A stretch of DNA of 7,160 bases from an uncultured Flavobacteriales bacterium (GCA_913052515.1 CAJXFJ010000076.1:1-7160); one strand, 5' to 3'; positions 1 through 6,261 are shown, numbered from the stretch's first letter. Translations and numbers: made by a program. Notes: generated by a model not told the origin, from the sequence alone.

Positions 1-659
1 TTAATTAATAAAGCCTTTTTAAATGTTTCTATGGCCATATCAAACTCACCTTGACTGTAACTCAATTCAAATTTATGCTTAGTTATTATTGGACTTTTAA
101 TAAGTGTGTAGTTGGTATTCGTGCTTAAAAAGGGTGAAATAAGAACTTGCTCTTCTTGTTGCAGCAAGTAAAATTGTTCATTGTTATTCAACCGTTTATC
201 AGCCCATAAATAGTGCGCTACGTTTAAGTCTCTATAAACATCTCTAAATCGAATTTCAACAGGGTAAAGTTCACCTGATGGAAGTGATAACTTAATGTGG
301 GCTTGAAGGGTTTTTCCTTCGTTATTTGTGCCAATACCAACCAAGGGAATGGTAGCGCTATCTAATATTTCTCTTATACCATTGGGTGCGTATATTTTGT
401 ACTTGCATAGAACTCTACTTTCTGAAATTGAGTCGTTGTTTAGTTTTCCGTAAAGAACATCATCACTATTAATTTGAAAGTAAATGGTACTAGAGTCCTG
501 ACTATGATGAAAGATTTTAAATTGAGGTTTTATCAACTTTTGATCTTCTTGATAAAGATAGCTGTAATCGTAGCGAACACTTTGTTTTTGAGAGCTACAA
601 GCAATTATGAATAAACTTGTACAAAGTACAGTCAATATGTGCTGTGGATTACATTTCAT
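1..659 (-). CDS. Lipoprotein, N-terminal part of a GWxTD-domain-like protein (partial, runs off left edge)
   Basis: The reading frame opens at ATG 659-657 and stays open for 219 codons to the left edge without a stop, so the 3' end is missing; the TAA that seems to sit at 3-1 is out of frame. The N-terminus is a type II signal peptide: basic start, hydrophobic stretch, lipobox I-I-A-C with the acylated cysteine at residue 21, then SSQ. This predicts an envelope lipoprotein. The region after it (about residues 34-110: LYQED, a hydrophobic strand STIYFQINSDDVLYGKL, then LDSATIPL) resembles, from memory, the N-terminal domain of Bacteroidota proteins annotated as GWxTD domain-containing. The GWxTD motif itself would lie beyond the window, so the assignment is inference. 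The start overlaps the rmuC stop by 1 nt (TAATG), which suggests translational coupling and membership of the ung-barrel-rmuC operon. Function is unknown. I am sure of a lipoprotein gene and only moderately sure of the family. Confidence 0.72.
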   Translation of the reverse strand, partial: MKCNPQHILTVLCTSLFIIACSSQKQSVRYDYSYLYQEDQKLIKPQFKIFHHSQDSSTIYFQINSDDVLYGKLNNDSISESRVLCKYKIYAPNGIREILDSATIPLVGIGTNNEGKTLQAHIKLSLPSGELYPVEIRFRDVYRDLNVAHYLWADKRLNNNEQFYLLQQEEQVLISPFLSTNTNYTLIKSPIITKHKFELSYSQGEFDMAIETFKKALLI

Positions 660-1999
660 TAATCGGATAATTCTTTAGAAAGATCTTTCTGAGTATTTGC
701 TCCTAGTTCTTTTAGCATTTCTGTTTGCCTTAATAAGTTACCATTTCCGGTACTTAATTTATTGTAAGCTGAGTGGTAAGAATCTTGAGCTTGTTGCAAA
801 CGGCTACCTACTTTTTTCAAATCTTCTACAAAATTGTAGAATTTGTCATACAAGCTACCTGCACGATCTGCAATTTCTTTTGCATTTTGTGCTTGTCTTT
901 CATGTTTCCAAACAGATGCAATGGTTCTTAAGGTGGCTAAAAGGGTAGTTGGGCTTACAATGACCACTTTTTTATCCCAAGCATAAGCATACAAATCAGG
1001 GTCGTTTTGTATGGCTAAACTAAAGGAAGATTCAATTGGGATAAAAAGCAATACAAAATCAGGTGTGTTTACCGCAATTCCACTTTGATAATTTTTTTCA
1101 CTCAATAGCTTTACATGCGACTTTACACTTGCAATGTGCATTTTTAATAATCGACTTCTTTCAATTTCATCAGATTCAGTACTCAACTTTTCATAAGCCG
1201 AAAGTGAAACTTTAGAATCAATAATGATATGTCTTTCATCAGGAAGATTTACAATAACATCGGGTTTGATGGTTTGTTGCTCTGCATTTTTTGAAACCAC
1301 TTCCCTTTGATATTCCTTTCCTTTAATCAAGCCTGAGCTTTCTAGAATTCGCTCAAGCACTAATTCACCCCAATTACCTTGAACTTTATTGTCTCCTTTA
1401 AGGGCTGTAGTTAAATTTTGCGCCTGAATGTTTAACTCATTGTTGAGGTTGGTTAATTGTTTAATCTCATGTTTTAAAGACAATTGTTCTTCACGCGTTT
1501 TCTCATAGCGTTGTTGAATTTTATCTTCAAAAGATTGTAACTTTTCTTTTAAAGGACCAAGTAAATGGTCTAATTCTTTTTGGTGTTTTTCTGAAATATC
1601 GTTTGAGTTTTCTTTCAGAAGTTGATTGGCAACTAATTTGAATTCTTTGGTGAATTTTTCATTGAGTTTTTCCAATTCTGCTTCTTGCTCAGTTATTTTT
1701 TCTTGAAGGTTTTTATACTCAGATTTGGAAACGTGTAAATCCGCAGTCAGTCTTTTATTTTCATCTAATACTTCTGCATATCTGCTTTCTTGCTTTTTAA
1801 ATTCTTCTATAGCATTTTTAATCCGCTCATCAAGCATCGATTTTTCTACTTTCAGTTTCGTGTTTTCTTCTTTGATTAAGTCCCACTCTTCTGAATTAAA
1901 ATCGGATCGTTCATCGGGCTTTTTGAGGAGTAATTTGATTACAACTGCTGCAATTACAATTAAAAGAATGATGGTAATGATGAAAAAAGTGCCTTCCAT
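659..1999 (-). CDS. rmuC: DNA recombination protein RmuC
   Basis: RmuC is a membrane-anchored protein with a PD-(D/E)XK nuclease-like core; in E. coli it limits recombination at inverted repeats. The product of 446 residues is a normal family length. Residues 4-26 form one hydrophobic N-terminal membrane segment followed by KK. Residues about 37-200 are rich in E, K, Q and L with heptad character, the usual long coiled coil. The conserved core follows: GNWGE at 208-212, KPDVIV at 245-250, IIIDSK at 258-263 (the D-x-K of the nuclease-like fold), the strand VLLFIPIE at 316-323, and VVIVSPTTLLATLRTI at 345-360. A second helical region closes the protein. ATG 1999-1997 places the membrane helix at the very N-terminus, so this start is well supported. 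The gene lies 41 nt downstream of the barrel gene and overlaps the next lipoprotein gene by 1 nt. All expected motifs are present. Confidence 0.96.
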   Translation of the reverse strand: MEGTFFIITIILLIVIAAVVIKLLLKKPDERSDFNSEEWDLIKEENTKLKVEKSMLDERIKNAIEEFKKQESRYAEVLDENKRLTADLHVSKSEYKNLQEKITEQEAELEKLNEKFTKEFKLVANQLLKENSNDISEKHQKELDHLLGPLKEKLQSFEDKIQQRYEKTREEQLSLKHEIKQLTNLNNELNIQAQNLTTALKGDNKVQGNWGELVLERILESSGLIKGKEYQREVVSKNAEQQTIKPDVIVNLPDERHIIIDSKVSLSAYEKLSTESDEIERSRLLKMHIASVKSHVKLLSEKNYQSGIAVNTPDFVLLFIPIESSFSLAIQNDPDLYAYAWDKKVVIVSPTTLLATLRTIASVWKHERQAQNAKEIADRAGSLYDKFYNFVEDLKKVGSRLQQAQDSYHSAYNKLSTGNGNLLRQTEMLKELGANTQKDLSKELSD

Positions 2000-2040
2000 A
2001 GTTTCTTTGAAGTAATGAGCTAAATTAAGAATTCAACGAC

Positions 2041-3795
2041 TTAAAAGAAGTTGATAAAACCAAAATGTATTTTCGCAGCTCGAAGGTCAATCGGATTGTC
2101 GAATTGTTTTCCTACAGCATAGTTAAATGTGAAAATTCCTGCATTAGTCTCAAAACTAATTCCTGCCCCAATTCCAAGAGGTGTGTCATTATAATAATCA
2201 CCAACTGTATTGGCTTCGTAGTATCCTCCGTCAGAGAATACCGAGAAAAATGAATTTCGATCCAATAGAAACCGATACTCTAAACTAAAAATAGAGTATG
2301 TAGAAGCTGTTATCGACTCTTCATCAAACCCTCTTAAAATTTTTAAACCACCAATTCGAAGTAATTCATTCTGATAGATGTTTTCTGAATAAGTGCTTGC
2401 AGATTTGTTGGCAACTAAAACAGTAGATTTTCGCCCTAGAGGAATAAAATAAGAAATGGCAAGATTGCCATTAAATTGATTGGTAGTTAAATCAATGTCT
2501 TCATAAATGTCTGCCTGAAGCTCTTCTAAAGCAGCTATTTTAATCAGTTTTTTTCTACCTACCGCAAAATCTGTGTACAGGGAAATTCCTTTCTGTGGAT
2601 TATATAAATAGTCTAATCGATTTAACTGATAACCAACCCCAAAAAGATTAATACGAACATCGCCAAAAGGAGGGAGGCTTGCATTCAATGGATTTACATA
2701 TTGGTCTTTGGTAAGCAAACGAGATGATTTGTTTTCAATAAATAGCTTCACATACTCTCCTCTTCGCAAATTATAATTAATGCCTAGTCGATTATAAAGT
2801 TCAATAAAAGTGGTGTCTTTTCTGTAAAGCTTAAAATTAGCTTCAATGCCAATAGGACTATTAAATAGATAAGGATAGGCGAAATTGATTTTTAAGTCTT
2901 GAGAATTTCCTTGAAGTTTTCTCCAGTTTAATCCAAGTGATTCACCTCTAGAGAAAGCATTGATTAAATTTAAATCAACATCTCCTGTGAATTCAATTTT
3001 TCCATCATTTTCATTGGTTAATAAACCGATTACACCATCAAATCGACTCGCTCTTTTTTTCTCTAAATAAACAATGAGTTTTACGTAATCCTCAAAAAAC
3101 TGAACTTCTTTCTCTCGAGTTTGCTTTACAAATGGAATTTCATTGATTCGTATGTCTATGTTTTTAAAATCACTTTCTTGATAAGCCTCATTCAATTGTA
3201 TATCTAAATGACTGAGTAAAAATGATTCGTTGATTTTTGAATTACCTTTAATGGAGATGCTATCAACAGAGTAGTATTCATTTTTAGTTAATTGAATTGC
3301 AGCAGAAATACCTTGGTTAGAGTCGATAAGTACGCTATCTAATTGAATACTTGCAAAAGGGTAGCCCCTTTCTTCAAAATAGTTAATCGTCTTTTTATAA
3401 AAACGACTTAGTTGTTTGGGATTGAATGGGCGATTAAGGAAAAGTTTACTATTGAAATCGATGGCCTGAAATTCTAAGTCACTTAAGTTACCTTGTCTTA
3501 GAAGTACCCAACGATATCTGCTATTTTCAGAAAAAAAGATTGAAGTACGATTAGAGTCTGATAGAACGCTATCGATTGATGCAGCTAAATACCCGGCTTC
3601 GTATAATTCCTGTAAAATTTCTATCCCAATCTCTTTAGCTTCATTTTCAGAGCTAATGATTTTGGGGTAATTGAATTTAATACTTTCAATTCCAAGAACC
3701 TCTAATGATTTATTTTGACCATAAACAGAGCTAATGCTTAAAAAAAGGATAAGTAGTAAATGGAATCGCATATGGTCTTTAACTTTCAAGGACAT
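2041..3795 (-). CDS. BamA/TamA-family outer membrane protein (POTRA domains plus 16-strand-type barrel)
   Basis: The product belongs to the Omp85 superfamily, which inserts or translocates proteins at the outer membrane. At 584 residues it matches TamA length (E. coli TamA is 577) rather than BamA (about 800). A signal peptide precedes a likely cleavage site at VYG-Q (residues 25-27). Methionine 9 (ATG 3771-3769) would give a tidier signal peptide and may be the true start. POTRA-like alpha/beta repeats appear at about 31-93, 95-170 and 173-247; the last, beginning YYSVDSISIKGN, is the clearest. The barrel runs from about 250 to the end, with the family LRGF motif at 487-490, GIGAG at 541-545 and a C-terminal beta-signal of alternating hydrophobics ending in FINFF. 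The gene starts 3 nt after the ung stop. No TamB-like or BAM-lipoprotein gene is visible here, so the partner and substrate are unknown. Other members of this superfamily are possible; TamA-like is inferred from domain count and length. Confidence 0.9.
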   Translation of the reverse strand: MSLKVKDHMRFHLLLILFLSISSVYGQNKSLEVLGIESIKFNYPKIISSENEAKEIGIEILQELYEAGYLAASIDSVLSDSNRTSIFFSENSRYRWVLLRQGNLSDLEFQAIDFNSKLFLNRPFNPKQLSRFYKKTINYFEERGYPFASIQLDSVLIDSNQGISAAIQLTKNEYYSVDSISIKGNSKINESFLLSHLDIQLNEAYQESDFKNIDIRINEIPFVKQTREKEVQFFEDYVKLIVYLEKKRASRFDGVIGLLTNENDGKIEFTGDVDLNLINAFSRGESLGLNWRKLQGNSQDLKINFAYPYLFNSPIGIEANFKLYRKDTTFIELYNRLGINYNLRRGEYVKLFIENKSSRLLTKDQYVNPLNASLPPFGDVRINLFGVGYQLNRLDYLYNPQKGISLYTDFAVGRKKLIKIAALEELQADIYEDIDLTTNQFNGNLAISYFIPLGRKSTVLVANKSASTYSENIYQNELLRIGGLKILRGFDEESITASTYSIFSLEYRFLLDRNSFFSVFSDGGYYEANTVGDYYNDTPLGIGAGISFETNAGIFTFNYAVGKQFDNPIDLRAAKIHFGFINFF

Positions 3796-3798
3796 GAA

Positions 3799-4488
3799 TT
3801 ATTTTAATGTCCAGTCTATGGCTGTTTGTTTTGAAGCCAAGAGCAAATCATTGGTTTTTGAGAAATGTTTGCAACCGAAAAACCCATTATATGCGCTAAA
3901 AGGAGAAGGGTGAGCTGCTTTTAGAACAGCATGTTTTTGTTGATCAATTAGCTTTTCTTTTTCCTGTGCCTTTTTTCCCCATAATAAGAAAACAACATTT
4001 GACTTGTTATTATTTATTGCATGAATAATAGAATCAGTAAACATTTCCCATCCTTGATTTTGGTGTGACCCAGCTTCACCTTTTCGGACTGTAAGTGTTG
4101 TATTTAAAAGCAAAACTCCTTGCCTTGCCCATTTCGTGAGGTTTCCATCTTTTGGTATAGGGATTTCTAAATCAGACTTTAACTCTTTAAAAATATTTTT
4201 TAGTGAAGGAGGTAGTGCAATTCCGTCGTTTACTGAAAAAGCTAAACCATGAGCTTGACCATTTCCATGATATGGATCTTGTCCTATAAGTACAACTTTA
4301 ACCTTATGAAAAGGGGTTTCATTTAAAGCAAATAAAATTTCTGTTTTAGGAGGAAAAACCTGATGTTCTTGATACTCCTCCATGAGAAATTTTTTGAGTT
4401 TTAAAAAGTAATCTGAATCAAACTCATCTTTAAGAATTGCTTTCCATCCATCTTCCAATTGAATGTCTTTTTGACTTTTTTCACTCAT
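3799..4488 (-). CDS. ung: Uracil-DNA glycosylase (family 1)
   Basis: This enzyme excises uracil from DNA, the first step of base-excision repair after cytosine deamination or dUTP misincorporation. Counting from ATG 4488-4486, the motifs are GQDPYHG at 69-75 with the catalytic Asp71, HGLAFSV at 80-86 (uracil-pocket region), LLLNTTLTV at 126-134 with the conserved Asn129, and HPSPFS at 193-198, the DNA-intercalation loop with His193. This start gives 229 residues, the same length as E. coli Ung, and an N-terminus that fits the family. An upstream in-frame ATG at 4530 would add 14 residues (MRIFVNNSTFNKPI) with no family counterpart, so I prefer 4488. It is the first gene of the apparent minus-strand operon and ends 3 nt before the barrel gene. 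Divergent to it is a small lipoprotein gene at 4591. All catalytic residues are present, so it should be active. Confidence 0.97.
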   Translation of the reverse strand: MSEKSQKDIQLEDGWKAILKDEFDSDYFLKLKKFLMEEYQEHQVFPPKTEILFALNETPFHKVKVVLIGQDPYHGNGQAHGLAFSVNDGIALPPSLKNIFKELKSDLEIPIPKDGNLTKWARQGVLLLNTTLTVRKGEAGSHQNQGWEMFTDSIIHAINNNKSNVVFLLWGKKAQEKEKLIDQQKHAVLKAAHPSPFSAYNGFFGCKHFSKTNDLLLASKQTAIDWTLK

Positions 4489-4590
4489 AATAGGTTTATT
4501 AAAAGTAGAATTGTTAACAAAAATCCTCATAGTTAATGAATAACTAGCTCAAATACCTACTTTTGTACTTGTATTTTGAATACTTATAAC
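4489..4590. promoter_or_regulatory. Divergent intergenic region between ung and the small lipoprotein gene
   Basis: This 102-nt stretch must hold the promoters of both the leftward ung operon and the rightward lipoprotein-ytxJ pair. On the plus strand TACTTTTG at 4558-4565 matches the Bacteroidota -7 consensus TAnnTTTG and would start transcription near 4570, about 20 nt before the ATG; no good TTTG -33 element sits at the expected distance. On the minus strand TACTTTTA (4507-4500) is a one-mismatch -7 candidate close to the preferred ung start. Two small dyads are present: the perfect palindrome TTGTTAACAA at 4511-4520 and GTATT-TTG-AATAC at 4571-4583. Promoter calls rest on pattern matching only. 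Confidence 0.4.
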
Positions 4591-4719
4591 ATGAAAAAGA
4601 CAGCATATACTTTAATTTTAGTTTTCACTATTGGATTACTTTTTTCTTCTTGTAAATCTCATCAAAGATGTGCTGCTTACAGTCAAGCACCTCATAGTAC
4701 AACGCAAACTCCTTCTTAA
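4591..4719 (+). CDS. Small lipoprotein (42 residues), function unknown
   Basis: A short gene with ATG at 4591 and TAA at 4717-4719. The product begins MKKTAYTLILVF, continues through a hydrophobic stretch, and reaches a lipobox F-S-S-C with the lipid-modified cysteine at residue 21. After cleavage only 22 residues remain, including one more cysteine in the motif RCAAYS (residues 26-31), then a Ser/Thr/Pro-rich tail ending TQTPS. The intact signal peptide, the lipobox and a -7 box (4558-4565) at a sensible distance support a real gene despite its size. Small lipoproteins with a Cys-x-x-Tyr motif seem familiar to me from Bacteroidota, but I cannot name a family. The stop codon abuts, in the same frame, the TTG that starts the downstream bacilliredoxin gene, so the two are almost certainly co-transcribed and may be translationally coupled. 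Function is not known; a thiol role because of the second cysteine is speculation. Confidence 0.72.
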   Translation: MKKTAYTLILVFTIGLLFSSCKSHQRCAAYSQAPHSTTQTPS

Positions 4720-5049
4720 TTGAATTGGAATGTTTTAGAGTCAGATGAGCAATTGGAAAAATTACTTGTCTCTTCTGAACCTCAATTAGTTTTTAAGCAT
4801 TCGACTCGTTGTCCAGTTAGTTTTGCTGCTTTAAAAAGGTTTGAATTAGAGTGGGATGAAGAAATTAACAAATCGGTTAATCCTTACTTCCTTGATTTGA
4901 TTACATATAGAAAACTAAGTAATAAAATAGAAGAAGTTTTAGGAGTTAAGCATCAATCCCCGCAAATTATACTTTTAAAAAATGGTGAAGTTTTGTTTCA
5001 TACTTCGCACTTATCTATAAGCGCTAAAAAGCTTCTTACGCATATTTAA
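4720..5049 (+). CDS. ytxJ: YtxJ/BrxC-like bacilliredoxin (thioredoxin fold, single active-site Cys)
   Basis: The 109-residue product resembles the YtxJ family (DUF2847), thioredoxin-fold proteins that reduce S-bacillithiolated proteins in the cytoplasm of bacillithiol-making bacteria, including many Bacteroidota. The diagnostic segment is FKHSTRCPVS at 25-34, with Cys31 as the only cysteine, consistent with a monothiol bacilliredoxin. The fold's cis-proline lies in SPQII (80-84), followed by LLKNGEVLFHTSH. There is no signal peptide. The frame contains no ATG at all. The only plausible start is TTG 4720, directly after the TAA of the small lipoprotein gene, and it gives an N-terminus (NWNVLES, then EQLEKLL) like that of relatives. 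Translation therefore probably depends on reinitiation after the upstream stop. The 3' end overlaps osmC by 14 nt, tail to tail. The symbol follows family naming; I cannot see whether the genome carries the bacillithiol synthesis genes. Confidence 0.85.
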   Translation: MNWNVLESDEQLEKLLVSSEPQLVFKHSTRCPVSFAALKRFELEWDEEINKSVNPYFLDLITYRKLSNKIEEVLGVKHQSPQIILLKNGEVLFHTSHLSISAKKLLTHI

Positions 5050-5440
5050 ATATCACTTCTTGAGTGATATCTGTGCTAAAACTTAGCGCAACAGGACAAT
5101 TTTTAGCAGCTTCTTCAATAATTTTCTGTTCTTCTTCGGAAAATGTTTTTTTGAAATTAAATTCAATTTTTACTTTTTTAATTTTCCGAGGATTACTGCC
5201 CATAAGCTTGTTTAAGTTAAAGCTAATTTCACCAAGTTCAATTTGGTGCTTATTTGCTTCAATTCCCATGATGGTCATCATACACATGGCTAAACTCGTT
5301 GCCATTAAATCTGTAGGAGAAAACTTTTCACCTTTGCCATGGTTGTCAGTAGGAGCGTCTGACAGAATTTCACTTTGAGAATTAAGATGTGTTGCACTGC
5401 ATCGCAAGTCACCTAGGTATTTTCCTGAAATTTTCGTCAT
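5036..5440 (-). CDS. OsmC-family protein (peroxiredoxin-like)
   Basis: OsmC/Ohr-type proteins reduce organic hydroperoxides with a cysteine pair. The 134 residues match the compact family length. Two cysteines sit in the expected contexts: Cys53 in the helix SLAMCMMTIMGI after FSPTDLMA (40-47), and Cys115 in KNCPVALSFS, the conserved C-P-V motif. Cys14 is extra and near the N-terminus. The pattern fits the OsmC/YhfA side of the superfamily more than Ohr, so substrate and physiological role are uncertain. ATG 5440-5438 is a clear start. A -7 box reading TAACTTTG on the minus strand (5467-5460) would give a leader of about 15 nt. The gene is convergent with and overlaps ytxJ, and divergent from the exported protein at 5474 with a very short spacer. 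It sits beside a bacilliredoxin gene, consistent with a shared thiol/peroxide-stress theme, though the two are on opposite strands. Confidence 0.92.
   Translation of the reverse strand: MTKISGKYLGDLRCSATHLNSQSEILSDAPTDNHGKGEKFSPTDLMATSLAMCMMTIMGIEANKHQIELGEISFNLNKLMGSNPRKIKKVKIEFNFKKTFSEEEQKIIEEAAKNCPVALSFSTDITQEVIFKYA
5050..5070. terminator. Hairpin immediately after the ytxJ stop, inside the osmC 3' coding end
   Basis: ATATCACT, a 5-nt loop TCTTG, and AGTGATAT form a perfect 8-bp inverted repeat starting at the base after the ytxJ TAA. The same bases encode residues about 124-131 of the OsmC protein on the other strand. No clear T-run follows on the plus strand, so it is at best a weak intrinsic terminator or an mRNA 3'-end stabiliser for the lipoprotein-ytxJ transcript. 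The repeat is directly visible; its role is inferred. Confidence 0.4.
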
Positions 5441-5447
5441 AATAAGT

Positions 5448-5467
5448 TATTTTTGTTGACAAAGTTA
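5448..5467. promoter_or_regulatory. Facing -7 boxes of the osmC and exported-protein genes
   Basis: Two matches to the Bacteroidota -7 consensus TAnnTTTG lie head to head. TATTTTTG at 5448-5455 reads rightward, and TAACTTTG, the reverse complement of 5460-5467, reads leftward. Only 4 bp separate them. The leftward box would yield an osmC leader of about 15 nt. The rightward box would start RNA near 5461, about 13 nt before TTG 5474. I see no convincing TTTG -33 element for either. RNA polymerase could not occupy both at once, which would make the two genes mutually exclusive or share an activator; this is inference. Confidence 0.4.
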
Positions 5468-5473
5468 TCCCCT

Positions 5474-6214
5474 TTGAAGCAATTTTTAATTCTAATATTT
5501 CTATCTGTAGTACCTAGTACTTTTTATGCTCAAGAAACAATCTTTGAGCAAAAGACGACAATATATTCAAAAGAAATTAGTGGTGGGATAGGTATGCATA
5601 CCAATGGTTTTTTTGGCACTTACCGATATGGTAAGTATTTAACAGGGTTTACAAAACGTATTTATGAACTAGAGATTACAAATATTCGTCACCCTCAAGA
5701 AATTAAGAGCATTAATCCCTTTGAAGATGATGTAAAAGGCTACATTTTTGGTAAAATGAATAATTTTTATGCGTTAAGACCAAGCATTGGGTTTCATAAA
5801 GTGTTTGTACCCAAACAATCGATCAAAGGGGTTTCTATTACTTATGTAGGTCATATCGGTGCATCACTTGGTTTAGCAAAACCCATTTATTTAAATGTAG
5901 AAGCGGAAGATCAAGACAATAATACCATAATTGTTCGAAGAAGATATGATCCTGAAGAACATGATCAAGATGAAATCTACGGAAGAGCATCTTTCTTTAA
6001 TGGAATAGATGAATTGAAGCTTTATCCAGGAATCTTCACAAAATGGGGTTTGCATTTTGATTATGCCAATGATCGAGAGACTTTACGTGCCATAGAAGTT
6101 GGACTCATGGCAGATGTCTACTTAGAGAAAATTCCCATTATGGCCTTCACCGAAAATAGGCAAGTGTTTTTAAATTTATACCTCACTTTTCTTTTTGGAG
6201 CAAGGGAAATTTAA
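5474..6214 (+). CDS. Conserved Bacteroidota exported protein, probable outer-membrane beta-barrel, function unknown
   Basis: No ATG or GTG start exists in this frame after the upstream TGA at 5426-5428; candidates are TTG at 5453, 5456 and 5474. I prefer 5474 because it gives a compact signal peptide (MKQFLILIFLSVVPSTFYA, then Q) and lies downstream of the -7 box at 5448-5455. Starting at 5453 would add seven residues. The mature part of about 227 residues has alternating hydrophobic/aromatic strands: GGIGMHTNGFFGTYRYGKY, a G-Y-I-F-G-K-x-N-N-F-Y-A-L-R-P block, YPGIFTKWGLHFDYA, IEVGLMADVYLEKIPIMAF, and a final strand LNLYLTFLFGA near the C-terminus. This is the look of a small outer-membrane barrel. 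The arrangement (HTNGFG-like strand, GK-NN-x-LRP, IPIMA, terminal LYxxFLFG) matches my memory of a widespread uncharacterised Bacteroidota family; I know no assigned function. It starts close to osmC, divergently, and is followed by 141 nt without a gene. Confidence 0.85.
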   Translation: MKQFLILIFLSVVPSTFYAQETIFEQKTTIYSKEISGGIGMHTNGFFGTYRYGKYLTGFTKRIYELEITNIRHPQEIKSINPFEDDVKGYIFGKMNNFYALRPSIGFHKVFVPKQSIKGVSITYVGHIGASLGLAKPIYLNVEAEDQDNNTIIVRRRYDPEEHDQDEIYGRASFFNGIDELKLYPGIFTKWGLHFDYANDRETLRAIEVGLMADVYLEKIPIMAFTENRQVFLNLYLTFLFGAREI

Positions 6215-6261
6215 AAATATAAATCGCCAGGCAACAATTTATACGAATCAGTTGTCTTAGT

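Noticed and set aside
1..3. Possible stop codon (TAA on the minus strand) of the left-edge lipoprotein
   Set aside because: The lipoprotein frame has codon boundaries at 5-3 and 2-0, so this TAA is out of frame and the gene continues beyond the window.
697..948. Plus-strand open frame opposite rmuC
   Set aside because: It is antisense to the strongly conserved C-terminal core of rmuC and has no family resemblance or start signals.
1725..2015. Plus-strand Ser-rich open frame opposite the rmuC coiled coil
   Set aside because: Its composition is what the reverse complement of a Glu/Lys-rich coiled coil gives; it is a shadow of rmuC.
2065..2253. Plus-strand open frame opposite the barrel C-terminus
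   Set aside because: It is antisense to conserved barrel strands and has no independent support.
4489..4530. N-terminal extension of ung from ATG 4530
   Set aside because: The 14 extra residues have no counterpart in the family, while starting at 4488 gives the standard 229-residue length.
5064..5378. Plus-strand open frame opposite osmC
   Set aside because: It is antisense to a complete OsmC gene with intact cysteine motifs; its hydrophobicity comes from the opposite strand.
5465..5473. TTATCCCCT resembling a DnaA box
   Set aside because: It is a single imperfect match with no cluster of boxes, no DUE-like context and no replication genes nearby.
5456..5484. TTGACA at 5456-5461 as a sigma70-type -35 element
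   Set aside because: No TATAAT-like box lies 16-18 nt downstream, and promoters in this phylum use a different consensus.
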